From positions 20,960 to 84,959 of the forward strand of contig DUMB01000094.1 of assembly GCA_012840085.1 (NCBI GenBank): DNA of 64,000 nt. Direction: 5' to 3'. Shown here piece by piece: positions 46,320 to 55,686 of the stretch (position 1 is its first letter; each line of letters starts with the position of its first letter). The notes beneath the pieces are model-generated. The model was not told where the DNA came from. It made no database searches and saw nothing but the letters and a program-made list of their open reading frames with translations. A program made the position numbers and the translations under genes. The stretch comes from Clostridiaceae bacterium (GTDB lineage Bacteria > Bacillota > Clostridia > Acetivibrionales > DUMB01).

Positions 46320-47108
46320 TTAGCGCATTTCCTGGCCTCCGGTTACATTTATCGCCTGTCCGGTCATGTAACTTGACTGTTCCGAAGCAAGGAATACCAT
46401 TACATTCGCTACGTCTGCATATGTGCAGCCTCTTCCAAGAGGAACCTGGCTGAGATATTTCTGACGTACTTCTTCCGGTGTTATACCCTGATTTCTTGCA
46501 TACTGTTCATACAGGCTGTTTACCCACAATGGTGAATCAAGCAGGTTTCCGGGACATATTGCATTAACTCTTATATTATATTCTGCAAGCTCCAGGGCAA
46601 GGCTCTGAGTAAGTCCTATACCACCGAATTTGGATGCAGCATATGCTGAATTCTTGTATGAACCCTTTTTCCCTGACTTACTGTTTATCTGGATGATATT
46701 TCCTTTCCTGTTTGGAATCATAACCTTTGCTGCTGCTTTTGCACAAAGGAAATATCCGTAAAGATTTACATCCATCATCTTTCTCCACTTATCTGCAGGG
46801 AAATCTACAACTGCTCCTGAAATCAATATAGCTGCATTTGATACCAACAAATCAAGTTTTCCGTATTTCTTAACAGCTGCATCTACCATTGCTTCAACCT
46901 GTTCTTCATTGCTGACATCTACCTTTACAGCAATGGCATCTGTAAGGCTGTCCGCTACTTTTTGCGCTGCCTCTATATTTAAATCTGCTACCACTACTTT
47001 GCAGCCTTCCTTATCAAGCCTTCTGGCCAGTGCCTCTCCTAAACCCTGTGCGGCACCTGTTACGATTGCTACCTGTCCGTCAAGAATTTTACATGTATAT
47101 TCACTCAC
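46320..47108 (-). CDS. Short-chain dehydrogenase, sorbitol-6-phosphate dehydrogenase-like
   Basis: 262 residues. VTGAAQGLGEAL is the NAD-binding loop, INSKSGKKGSYKNSAYAASKFGG holds the catalytic Tyr-x3-Lys, and YMTGQAINVTGGQEM ends the fold. The stretch around the active site and the C-terminus closely follows SrlD of E. coli, which oxidises sorbitol-6-phosphate to fructose-6-phosphate. In a rhamnose cluster it could instead handle L-lactaldehyde or a related sugar phosphate. Transcribed toward the PHP-rhaB genes, but the 500-bp repeat region lies between. Confidence 0.8.
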   Translation of the reverse strand: MSEYTCKILDGQVAIVTGAAQGLGEALARRLDKEGCKVVVADLNIEAAQKVADSLTDAIAVKVDVSNEEQVEAMVDAAVKKYGKLDLLVSNAAILISGAVVDFPADKWRKMMDVNLYGYFLCAKAAAKVMIPNRKGNIIQINSKSGKKGSYKNSAYAASKFGGIGLTQSLALELAEYNIRVNAICPGNLLDSPLWVNSLYEQYARNQGITPEEVRQKYLSQVPLGRGCTYADVANVMVFLASEQSSYMTGQAINVTGGQEMR

Positions 47109-47190
47109 TTTACTTCCTCCTTGCTATAATTAATACTTATTATTTGCATAATTTCATTTTCATAATTTACAGGCTAAATCAATTATTTTA

Positions 47191-47255
47191 GTCAGTTATT
47201 ATTAATTACACTAAATGTACTTTCAGTCAGTTATTATTAATTAAATGTACTTTCC
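47191..47255. repeat. Imperfect direct repeat (35 and 30 bp) upstream of the dehydrogenase gene
   Basis: GTCAGTTATTATTAATTA starts at 47191 and recurs from 47226 (last base differing by alignment); both run on to AAATGTACTTTC. It sits between the DeoR-type regulator gene and its neighbour, a fitting place for an operator. Confidence 0.65.
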
Positions 47256-47355
47256 TTGTAATTTTACTTTGTGACCAAGAACTTAGCATTAAAATCAATG
47301 AAAGCAGGACAATGACTGTCTAATCTGCTTTCATAAAGCTAAATACCGCAAATCA

Positions 47356-48120
47356 TCATAATATCTGCACACCATATCTATTTGCTTCAGCTTCTACTTC
47401 CGGCGGAAGCTTAGTCTCACAAACCCATATATTAACATCTTCCAGATTTGCAAAGGTAAATGCAAGGTCCTTATTAATCTTGCTGGTATCCATAAGTACA
47501 ATTACTTTCTTTGCTCTCTTTATCACCTTGCGCTTTAATTCACATTCATATATATTCGAAATGGTAAAACCGTTATCTATGGAAAATCCAGATGCCGACA
47601 TAAAAGCCAAGTCAATGTTTATCGTATCTAAAAGAGAAATTGCATTGGGACCCGACATCGATAGTGTATTCCTGTTTAAATGCCCCCCAAGTACCACTAT
47701 TGACGTGCTCAGTTTCTTTACCAGTTCAAGAGAGATATTTGCGCTGCTGGTGACAATGGAAAAACTGTCGTCAGGTAATATCTTGGCAAGGCACATAAGA
47801 GTGCTGCCCGCATCAAAATAAATTGAACGGCCTTTCTCGACCAATGGCAAAGCCTTCTCAGCAATTTTCATCTTTGCTTCCACATTCTCCTGTGCCCGTC
47901 TGGAATATGCATCCTCTTCACCGTTTATGTCAGAAACTTTCTTTACACTGATTGCACCGCCATAGGTCCTTATCAGATGTCCATCATTTTCAAGGCTTAT
48001 TAAATCCCTGCGCAACGTCATCATTGAAACTTCGGGAAATAGGTCTTTCAGCTGCTGTAATTGAACCTCCCCCTTATTCTCAATCAGTTGCAGTATCCGC
48101 TTTTGCCGTTCATTACTCAC
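47356..48120 (-). CDS. DeoR-family transcriptional regulator
   Basis: 254 residues. N-terminal HTH (VQLQQLKDLFPEVSMMTLRRDLISLENDGHLIRTYGGA, about 17-55), then a sugar-phosphate isomerase-like sensor domain with IYFDAGSTLMCLAK and VLMDTSKINKDLAF. DeoR proteins usually repress sugar operons and respond to phosphorylated sugars. Likely target: the SrlD-like dehydrogenase gene downstream, 250 nt away, and perhaps itself. Confidence 0.88.
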   Translation of the reverse strand: MSNERQKRILQLIENKGEVQLQQLKDLFPEVSMMTLRRDLISLENDGHLIRTYGGAISVKKVSDINGEEDAYSRRAQENVEAKMKIAEKALPLVEKGRSIYFDAGSTLMCLAKILPDDSFSIVTSSANISLELVKKLSTSIVVLGGHLNRNTLSMSGPNAISLLDTINIDLAFMSASGFSIDNGFTISNIYECELKRKVIKRAKKVIVLMDTSKINKDLAFTFANLEDVNIWVCETKLPPEVEAEANRYGVQIL

Positions 48121-48328
48121 AAAACCACACTCCGTAAAGTATTAGTTAGCTTCTTCTTTTACATAAGTTTATATAAAAGTCTAACTTCATATGTTTATAA
48201 AAAAATCCAACTTTATATAAAAATTAACATTATAATATAAAAAACTAACACAATAATATTATATTGTTACAATTCTGTTTCATTAACATTATTATCTCCT
48301 TACACCCATCTATTGTCAATGGGTAAGA

Positions 48329-48354
48329 GAGTGTCCCCTTACAAGAGGACACTC
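48329..48354. terminator. Hairpin after the E1 gene
   Basis: GAGTGTCC / GGACACTC 8-bp stem about 30 nt after the E1 stop. The T-rich side is on the plus strand (CTTTTA), so as a minus-strand terminator it is weak. Confidence 0.4.
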
Positions 48355-48383
48355 CTTTTACTTACAAAATATTACAATAATAA

Positions 48384-50846
48384 TTAAACCCCAAGTTTAT
48401 TTCTTCTAATAATTTCGTTATCAGTAAAGTTATTCTTTACTGTATGTCCCTTAAGAGGCATAATCTTTTCGTGTATTGCATCGATAATCCAGTCAGCCTG
48501 CGGGAAGAAGAATTCTTCAAGCTCGTGCGCAGGTGTTATCCAGTTTCTTGAACCCACAACAACCGGTGGTGCATCCAGATAATCAAATGCAAGCTCGCTT
48601 ATAGTCTGTGCCATATCTTTCAGGTGTGACCCGCGTTCACAAGCATCACTTGCAAGAACGATCTTGCCGGTCTTCTTGACTGACTCAATTACTTTCTCGT
48701 AGTTGAAAGGTGTAATTGTGCGTGCATCAATTACCTCGGCAGACAATCCGTATTGTTTCTCGAGAATATCTGCTGCTTCGATTGCCTTGTAAAGTGTTGT
48801 TCCAATAGTGAGAATTGTAATATCCTTACCTTCTCTCTTGATATCGGGTTCGCCTATAGGAACTTCATAATACCCTTCCGGAACGCCGCCTTCGTGGAAC
48901 AGTTCACCTATATCATAAACTCTCTGGCTCTCAAAGAATATTACCGGATCTGTTCCTGCCAACGCACTGTTCATTAAGCCCTTTGCATCATATGGTGTTA
49001 CAGGGAATACAACTTTCAGTCCAGGTATGTGAGCACATATTGATGTCCAGTCCTGAGAATGCTGTGCACCATACTTGGAACCTACAGATACTCTGAGTAC
49101 AACAGGCATCTTCAATACTCCCGCACTCATTGCCTGCCATTTTGCAAGCTGGTTAAATACTTCGTCTCCTGCTCTGCCGATAAAGTCACAATACATCAAT
49201 TCAGGTATTGCTCTACCGCCGCACAATGCATAACCAACAGCTGAAGCCACTATAGCAGCCTCTGATATTGGAGCGTTGAAGAATCTATGATATGGGAGTG
49301 ATTCTGTCAATCCTCTGTAAACGGCAAAAGCTCCGCCCCAGTCTCTGTTGTCTTCACCATAAGCAATTAATGTAGGATCTGTATAGAATTTATCAATTAT
49401 AGCTTCAAACAGCCCATCTCTTAATTGGTATACTCTTGCTTTGGAAACAGGTTTTCCGTCCTGCATTCCAACTCTGATTTTCTTCTTTATTTGCTGTACT
49501 CTTGGATTTTCTTCCTTTGGAATGAGTACATCGCATTCCCTGTCCTCCATCTTTTCTATCTTCTGGTTGGAGAACATGAGTTTTTCAATGGCATCAGGAA
49601 CCTTCACAAGATCCATTCTTGGTGATATAGTTTCATCAACCGCCATTCTGCAGATCTTGGTAATTAATTCTTTTGTATTTGCCAGTATTTCTTCGAAAGC
49701 TTCATCCTTGGCAACATTTGCTTCAATGAGTTTCTTCCTGTACTCTATCAATGAATCGTGTTCCATCCATGCGTCCATTTCCTCTTTGGTTCTGTAGCTG
49801 GATGAATCTGAAGGTGAGTGTCCTGCAAATCTGTAGGTAACAGTATCAAGAAGAACAGGACCTTTATTCTCTTCAAGAATTTTCTTCTTTCTTCTGATTG
49901 CGTCAATAACAGCAAGAGGATTATATCCGTCAATTCTTTCTGCATGCAGCTGAGTAGGACTTACGCCCGCACCAAATCTTGCCAGCATGTCAAATGCCAT
50001 GGTTTCGCCGCTTGTCTGTCCGCCCATCCCGTAATGGTTATTGAAGAAGTTGAAGATTATCGGCAGCCCGCCTTTGAACTCATCTTCCCAGAGAGTGTCA
50101 AACTGACCCATAGCTGCCATGTTTATTGCTTCCCATACAGGTCCGCATCCAAGAGAACCGTCACCAATATTTGATATAACAATACCTTTTTTGCGGTTAA
50201 CCTTCTTGAAGAGGGCAGCTCCCATTGCTATACCTGCTGAACCTCCAACGATTGCGTTGTTTGGATAGATTCCAAAGGGGATAAAGAAAGCATGCATTGA
50301 ACCACCGAGACCCCTATGGAAACCTGTCTTACGCGCAAATATTTCAGCCAGCGTACCATAGAGCAGGAAATCTATAGCAAGCTCCTTTACACTGTTTTGT
50401 TTACCTTCAACTATCTTCAGGATTTCTCCGTCAAAATAGCTCTTCATTATGTCCATGAGTTCATCATCGGACAACTTTTGAATTGCAGACAATCCTTTTG
50501 CAAGGATTTCACCATGGCTCCTGTGTGAACCGAATATAAAGTCTTCAGTTCCAAGCAGGTATGCCTGACCTACGGCAGATGCTTCCTGACCTGTGGAAAG
50601 GTGAGCCGGTCCCGGGTTGAAATACTGTACTCCGTTGTATTCATTTGTTGTTTTTATGGAATACAGCATTGACTCAAATTCCCTGATGATTGCCATATCT
50701 CTGAAGATTCTCATGAAGTCATCTGTACTGAAATTAGCCTTTTCCTCTTCAATTGTCTTATTATACTGATTTACAGGAATATCCTGGAATGTGATTTTGC
50801 CACTTTTCCTTATTTCCTTTGGATCAACAAATAATTGTTTTGCCAT
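48384..50846 (-). CDS. 2-oxoacid dehydrogenase E1, fused alpha and beta subunits
   Basis: 820 residues from the ATG at 50846 (AAGGAG nine bases before); the ATG at 50888 lacks a good site. Alpha part at about 25-450: [18 protein letters not shown], and [18 protein letters not shown], the thiamine-diphosphate motif. Beta part at about 465-800: [31 protein letters not shown] and [24 protein letters not shown]. In most bacteria these are two genes; a single chain occurs in some lineages. It decarboxylates a 2-oxoacid (pyruvate, acetoin-type or branched-chain) and loads the lipoyl arm of E2. Last gene of the adh-E2-E3-E1 group. Confidence 0.9.
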   Translation of the reverse strand: MAKQLFVDPKEIRKSGKITFQDIPVNQYNKTIEEEKANFSTDDFMRIFRDMAIIREFESMLYSIKTTNEYNGVQYFNPGPAHLSTGQEASAVGQAYLLGTEDFIFGSHRSHGEILAKGLSAIQKLSDDELMDIMKSYFDGEILKIVEGKQNSVKELAIDFLLYGTLAEIFARKTGFHRGLGGSMHAFFIPFGIYPNNAIVGGSAGIAMGAALFKKVNRKKGIVISNIGDGSLGCGPVWEAINMAAMGQFDTLWEDEFKGGLPIIFNFFNNHYGMGGQTSGETMAFDMLARFGAGVSPTQLHAERIDGYNPLAVIDAIRRKKKILEENKGPVLLDTVTYRFAGHSPSDSSSYRTKEEMDAWMEHDSLIEYRKKLIEANVAKDEAFEEILANTKELITKICRMAVDETISPRMDLVKVPDAIEKLMFSNQKIEKMEDRECDVLIPKEENPRVQQIKKKIRVGMQDGKPVSKARVYQLRDGLFEAIIDKFYTDPTLIAYGEDNRDWGGAFAVYRGLTESLPYHRFFNAPISEAAIVASAVGYALCGGRAIPELMYCDFIGRAGDEVFNQLAKWQAMSAGVLKMPVVLRVSVGSKYGAQHSQDWTSICAHIPGLKVVFPVTPYDAKGLMNSALAGTDPVIFFESQRVYDIGELFHEGGVPEGYYEVPIGEPDIKREGKDITILTIGTTLYKAIEAADILEKQYGLSAEVIDARTITPFNYEKVIESVKKTGKIVLASDACERGSHLKDMAQTISELAFDYLDAPPVVVGSRNWITPAHELEEFFFPQADWIIDAIHEKIMPLKGHTVKNNFTDNEIIRRNKLGV

Positions 50847-50959
50847 AATATTCGTCTCCTTTTTAAATGAAAACTTAATTGTTCTCAAAATTTTATTGAT
50901 AAAGGATATTTATATACCATTTAAAAAGCATTTATATATCAATGAGCATTTATTATATA

Positions 50960-52327
50960 TTAATCAAGTGCAAAGATGCCCTCGCGGATGACTTCACAAA
51001 CAGTAGGATGCGGGAATACCAATTCCTTAATATCATCCACTCTCATTTCCGTCTCAATCATAAGGCCTGCGCCGTAAATAATTTCTGAAGAGTAATTGCC
51101 TATCATATGAACGCCAATTACCTTGCGGTATTTCTTATCAATAAGTACCTTGCAAATACCGTCGCCGCCTTCATTCTCTGCAAGATATCTTCCGCTGTAG
51201 CGCATTGACAGATTTGCCACTTCATAGTCAATTCCTTTCTTCTTTGCTGTTTCCTCGGTTTCACCAACCCCTGCAACTTCAGGATTAGTGTAAATTATCG
51301 ACGGAATTGCATTATATCTCATGATGTCCTTTTTACCCAGCATGTTGTTAACACATACTTCGGCTTCACGGTAAGCTGTGTGAGCCAGCATGGAAACTCC
51401 GTTTACGTCACCTGCTGCGTATACTTCAGGAACATTGGTCTTTCCTCTTTCGTCCACTTTTATGCGTCCCCTGTCAAGCTCAACTCCTATGTTTTCAAGT
51501 CCGATTCCTTCTGTAACGGCACGGCGTCCTATGCTCATGAGAACCTTTTCCGCCTCAACAGAGAATGTCTCGCCGTTTGATTCGTAAACAACACTTCCGG
51601 GTTTGACCTCGACAACCTTTGAATTGAGCTTGAATTCAATGCCCTTCTTCATGTAGTTTTTCATCAATATCTCTGAAATTTCTCTGTCTGTATTTCCTGC
51701 AATGTGGTCAAGCATCTCAATAATTGTAACTTTGCTTCCTACGGAATTAAAGTATGATGCCATTTCGAGGCCAATAACTCCGCCTCCTACAATTACCAGT
51801 GAGGAAGGTACACTCTTGATGTCAAGTATCTCTCTGTTGGTAAGAACATAACCTTGTTCAAGGCCTTCCTTTACACCTGGTATTGGAGGTATTATGGGCA
51901 TTGAACCGGTAGCAATCAGCAGCCTTTTTGCAGTATATGTCTGGTCGCCTACCTTAACCTCATACCCATCCTGATTTCTGCCTAAAATTTCACCAAAACC
52001 CTCTACAACCGTAACTTTATTTTTCTTTAGCTGGCTTTTTATCCCGGAAACCAAGGTCTTTACAACCTTATTTTTCCTCTCAATTACAGCTTCATGGTTG
52101 AAAGAGATATCATTGACAAAAACGCCGTATTTTTCGCCGTGTTTTGCATTGTCATATATCTTTGCAGAATACAGAAGGGATTTTGAAGGTATACATCCTT
52201 CATTGAGGCAAACGCCGCCAATAAACCTTTTCTCTATTAAGAGCGTGTTAAGACCCGCATGTCCTGCTCTTTCAGCTCCAAGATATCCCGCAGGGCCTCC
52301 GCCTATGACAATTAAATCATATACCAT
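50960..52327 (-). CDS. lpdA: Dihydrolipoamide dehydrogenase (E3)
   Basis: 455 residues. DLIVIGGGPAGYLGAERAGHAG (FAD loop), GGVCLNEGCIPSKSLL with the redox-active disulfide CLNEGC, VIVGGGVIGLEMAS (NAD loop), VYAAGDVNG (second FAD motif), and the C-terminal FPHPTVCEVIREGIFA with the catalytic His-Pro-Thr. Complete. Reoxidises the lipoyl arm and makes NADH. Encoded between E2 and E1. Confidence 0.95.
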   Translation of the reverse strand: MVYDLIVIGGGPAGYLGAERAGHAGLNTLLIEKRFIGGVCLNEGCIPSKSLLYSAKIYDNAKHGEKYGVFVNDISFNHEAVIERKNKVVKTLVSGIKSQLKKNKVTVVEGFGEILGRNQDGYEVKVGDQTYTAKRLLIATGSMPIIPPIPGVKEGLEQGYVLTNREILDIKSVPSSLVIVGGGVIGLEMASYFNSVGSKVTIIEMLDHIAGNTDREISEILMKNYMKKGIEFKLNSKVVEVKPGSVVYESNGETFSVEAEKVLMSIGRRAVTEGIGLENIGVELDRGRIKVDERGKTNVPEVYAAGDVNGVSMLAHTAYREAEVCVNNMLGKKDIMRYNAIPSIIYTNPEVAGVGETEETAKKKGIDYEVANLSMRYSGRYLAENEGGDGICKVLIDKKYRKVIGVHMIGNYSSEIIYGAGLMIETEMRVDDIKELVFPHPTVCEVIREGIFALD

Positions 52328-52461
52328 TTACATCCATCTCCTTTACAGTCACACAAAATGTTGAACTTTTCATTTTATATTTCTATCCTGCTTTTTCCGT
52401 CCTGTAAACATTTCCGTCTTGCAAGCCTTTTTGTTTAAGCTCTATGTTTGCAAGAAGAACG

Positions 52462-53853
52462 TTATTTTGCAAGAAGGACGCTGAAGTTTTCCAGGTTGTC
52501 TCTCAGATCCTTCAGGAATTTGGCAGCAGGAGCTCCATCAATAGCCCTATGGTCAAAGGTCAGAGATAATCCCATTGCAGGATAATACTGATACTCACCA
52601 TTAACTACCCTGACTCTCTGTATGATGGTATCTACGCCAAGAATACCTGTCTGCGGAGGATTAAGAACCGGTGTAAATGATTCTATGCCCAATGAGCCGA
52701 GATTTGTAACTGTAAAGCTTGCTCCTTTGAGCAAATCAGGACTGATTGTACCCTGCTGGCATGCATTAATAAGTGCTTTAGCCTCTTTGGATATTTCATT
52801 CAGTGATTTCTTGTTAGCATTAAACAAGGTCGGAACCATAAGCCCTCTTTCAGTGTCAACAGCTATTCCCAGGTGTACATTGTTGAATATGCGCATTTTG
52901 TCATCCAGGAAATGTGCGTTGAGATCTTTATGAGCTAAGATAGTTCTTGACACAGCATAAAGAATAATGTCATTCAGGGTTATATTTTCAAGGCCGAGGG
53001 TTGCCATTGAATTCTTGACTTTATTCCTGAAAGCAAGAATTTCTGTTGCGTCAAATGAAGTATTTAATGTAAGCTGTGCAGTAGTTGAAAGTGATTGGTG
53101 CATAGATTTTGCTATAACTTTTCTTATATTTGTGAGCTTAACGTCAACATAATCTTCCTGCGGTGCCGCAGCTGAAACTGTTGCCGGAGCAGCTTGTGCA
53201 GTTTCTGCAGTTCCGGCAGTACCTGCTGCAGCAAGATCTCCAGTGGTAATCCTTCCACCCAGTCCTGTTCCGGATACTGCACCCACACCGGATTTCATGT
53301 ATTCGTCACGAGCGGATGGTGTAACAAGCAATCCTTTTTCTCTCGCTTCAACGATATCACGTTCAATTATTCTCCCGTTAGGTCCTGTCGGTTGTACGCG
53401 CAGATAGTCAACTCCTGTTTTTTCAGCAAGATTTCTTGCACGTGGAGAAATCTTTACTCTTCCTTCGGCATTTACTGCGCTTTCAGCAGTTGGTGCTGCA
53501 TTAACTACATCCTGTGCAGGAGCGGTTGTTGCTTCAGCACTAGCTTCAGGCTGCTCGCTTGCTGCCTCTGCAGCTGCCTTTTGCCCATCTGGCCTGAATT
53601 CATCAACACTTTCCCCTTCGTTTCCGATGACACATACAGTGGTCAATACAGGTACTTCATCGTCTTCCTCAAAGAATATCTCAAGAAGTGTTCCCTCTAC
53701 TTGAGCCTCTTCGTCAAAGGTTGATTTGTCCGTTTCATATGTGAACAGAATGTCTCCAACTTTAACAGAATCGCCTTTCTTTTTATGCCACTTTGAAATA
53801 ATACAAGCCTCTACAGATTGTCCCTGACGGGGCATGATTACTGGTGTAGCCAT
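52462..53853 (-). CDS. 2-oxoacid dehydrogenase E2 acyltransferase
   Basis: 463 residues. The N-terminal lipoyl domain has FTYETDKSTFDEEA with the lipoyl Lys near residue 43. After an Ala/Glu-rich linker comes a peripheral-subunit-binding domain (ISPRARNLAEKTGVDYLRVQPTGPNGRIIERDI), and a second, less perfect one (VTPSARDEYMKSGVG...GRITTGDL). The catalytic domain has FTVTNLGSLGIESFTPVLNPPQ and LTFDHRAIDGAPAAKFL with the active-site His. Two subunit-binding domains in tandem is less usual. No lipoate ligase is in the window. The acyl group cannot be told from sequence. Confidence 0.92.
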   Translation of the reverse strand: MATPVIMPRQGQSVEACIISKWHKKKGDSVKVGDILFTYETDKSTFDEEAQVEGTLLEIFFEEDDEVPVLTTVCVIGNEGESVDEFRPDGQKAAAEAASEQPEASAEATTAPAQDVVNAAPTAESAVNAEGRVKISPRARNLAEKTGVDYLRVQPTGPNGRIIERDIVEAREKGLLVTPSARDEYMKSGVGAVSGTGLGGRITTGDLAAAGTAGTAETAQAAPATVSAAAPQEDYVDVKLTNIRKVIAKSMHQSLSTTAQLTLNTSFDATEILAFRNKVKNSMATLGLENITLNDIILYAVSRTILAHKDLNAHFLDDKMRIFNNVHLGIAVDTERGLMVPTLFNANKKSLNEISKEAKALINACQQGTISPDLLKGASFTVTNLGSLGIESFTPVLNPPQTGILGVDTIIQRVRVVNGEYQYYPAMGLSLTFDHRAIDGAPAAKFLKDLRDNLENFSVLLAK

Positions 53854-53950
53854 ACTTACCCCCCTTAAGTTATTTATTTTATTTTGTGTTAAATCATTTC
53901 ATATTATAGTTCAATTTTATCAACTTAAATGTTATATGTCAACAAATAAA

Positions 53951-54006
53951 TAGCCCATACGTCACATAAACAGCATATCTATGCAACAGTATGAGCTACT
54001 TTTTTA
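53951..54006. terminator. Hairpin between the alcohol dehydrogenase and E2 genes
   Basis: TAGCCCATAC with GTATGAGCTA, plus an inner GCATA/TATGC stem, then CTTTTTTA on the plus strand. On the minus strand, where the genes lie, the T-run is weak (TTTATTTG), so partial termination is possible. Confidence 0.45.
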
Positions 54007-54093
54007 TAATTTATTACAAGCCTATTAGCTTATCTTTTGTGTCGAGTAATAAACAGTATTGTAAGAATTAAACAGCATTGTTCAAAACACCGA

Positions 54094-55359
54094 TTATATG
54101 GGTTTTGCATTTTCAAGCAGATATTTTTCTGCTTCTGCCGACCACAGTCCGTTATTTTTCTCAACTATATCGGCAAGTTTTGCAAACAACTCATCGTTTT
54201 TGCCTTTTTCCCTAAAGTCTGCTATAGCTGTCAATTCCATCTGTATATTGGTATATATGAGCTTTTTGCCTCCTGGAATCTTTGGCAGGTTCAAAGTGGT
54301 ATCTATTACGCTGTTCAACCCGCCAATATGTGTAATCATTGCAGTAGGATTTATGATTCCCTTTTCCATCAGCTGCAGTGATTCAATCATATCGTCTGTA
54401 TTTCCGCCGCTGGTACCAACAATATGGGTTGAATTATAGTGTACATTGTAGAAATTGAATTCAGCAGAAAATGCCGGGTTGGTCGGACCGGCAAAGAAGT
54501 TCAGGCATCCGTCCCTGCCCAGTATCTTGTCTCCCTGCTCAACTACAGCCTTTACCGGAGCATATACAAATACGTCATCATATCCTTTGCCGTCAGTGAG
54601 AGAAAGCAAATATTCAGGAACATTTTCGTAGTTTGATGTATTTACATAGATTAGCTTAACTCCGTTCTTTGCAGCTTCTTCTACAGAATATATGGAACTC
54701 GCCCTGTTAAGCCTGTCCTGGTCTATATCGGTTACAACGAGGAGCTTGGGCTTTCTTTCACGATGGATTGCATAGTCTATAGCTCCAAGTCCCATAGGTC
54801 CAACACCTGCAAGGATAGCCATGTTTCCGCCTTCCTTGATATCCATATGGTGTTCGTAGCTTCCACCGGTAGTATGATAGTTTGCATGGAAACCACCAAC
54901 TATACAGGACATAGGCTCTGCCAATGAACCATAGAAAAATGCGTCTCCGTTATAGTTTAACAGGCAACCTCTTTCCATAACAATGTTCGGAATTATAACA
55001 TGGGTTGCACTGCCACCTATATACTGGAAGGAATAGCCGGGTGCCGCATATGGATTGGTCGGGTCGTTTATTGCAGGCTGAATTGCAAACTTGTCCCCGG
55101 GTTTAAATTTATCTTGCCACTTTTTACCTACCTCAATTATAATTCCACAAAATTCATGACCTATTATAACCGGATTTTTATCTACATCCTTAGGAACTCT
55201 TTTATGATCTGCACCTTGAATAGAGGCTTTATAGGATGACATACAGATACTGTCTGATACTATTTGCGCAAGAATTTCATCTTCCTTTATTGGAGGTAGC
55301 TCAAATTCTTCAAGTCTTAAATCATTTTTACCGTATAGTCTTACAGCTTTAGTCTTCAT
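54094..55359 (-). CDS. Zinc-dependent alcohol dehydrogenase, L-sorbose-1-phosphate reductase type
   Basis: 421 residues. DSICMSSYKASIQGADHKRV and IIGHEFCGIIIEVGKKW give the catalytic zinc ligands (Cys, His-Glu). ILAGVGPMGLGAIDYAI is the NAD loop. The structural-zinc four-Cys loop of ordinary alcohol dehydrogenases is missing, as in the SorE/threonine-dehydrogenase-like group. Expected to interconvert a sugar phosphate and polyol phosphate. It lies 240 nt upstream of E2 in the same direction, with a hairpin between. Confidence 0.8.
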   Translation of the reverse strand: MKTKAVRLYGKNDLRLEEFELPPIKEDEILAQIVSDSICMSSYKASIQGADHKRVPKDVDKNPVIIGHEFCGIIIEVGKKWQDKFKPGDKFAIQPAINDPTNPYAAPGYSFQYIGGSATHVIIPNIVMERGCLLNYNGDAFFYGSLAEPMSCIVGGFHANYHTTGGSYEHHMDIKEGGNMAILAGVGPMGLGAIDYAIHRERKPKLLVVTDIDQDRLNRASSIYSVEEAAKNGVKLIYVNTSNYENVPEYLLSLTDGKGYDDVFVYAPVKAVVEQGDKILGRDGCLNFFAGPTNPAFSAEFNFYNVHYNSTHIVGTSGGNTDDMIESLQLMEKGIINPTAMITHIGGLNSVIDTTLNLPKIPGGKKLIYTNIQMELTAIADFREKGKNDELFAKLADIVEKNNGLWSAEAEKYLLENAKPI

Positions 55360-55557
55360 TCTATCCCCACCTTATTTACTATTGTTTATTTTATACCACT
55401 GTCGTGAAATATTATAACATATAATTGATAGCTCGTCACATTTTTATATAAGTATTTTTCTTCCAATTTAAAAATAAAAAATCCAGGCAAAGATTCGAGA
55501 CTGATGAAAAACCATGATAAAAAAATGCAAAATATTCTATATGATGGGTAAGTATAT

Positions 55558-55616
55558 AAAAACCCCCTGTGTATGGCGTATAATTTACAACAAGCGCTGA
55601 ATACAAGGGGGTTTTA
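55558..55616 (-). terminator. Terminator of the NMT1-type ABC operon
   Basis: AAACCCCCTTGTAT / ATACACAGGGGGTTT inverted repeat followed on the minus strand by TTTTTATA, about 70 nt after the binding-protein stop. Confidence 0.75.
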
Positions 55617-55686
55617 CTGTGCTTTAGAACAAGCCTGATCAATTAAGTTTGTATTTTTCTTGATTGTTAAATTTTCTATTATTTTT

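Noticed and set aside
46013..46453. Open frame on the plus strand of 146 codons, Arg/Cys-rich
   Set aside because: It crosses the palindromic repeat block, runs into the SrlD-like gene on the other strand and has no ribosome site; reads like translated repeat DNA.
39081..55359. Bacterial microcompartment locus for rhamnose/fucose breakdown
   Set aside because: No shell-protein gene, no CoA-acylating aldehyde dehydrogenase and no encapsulation peptides are visible.
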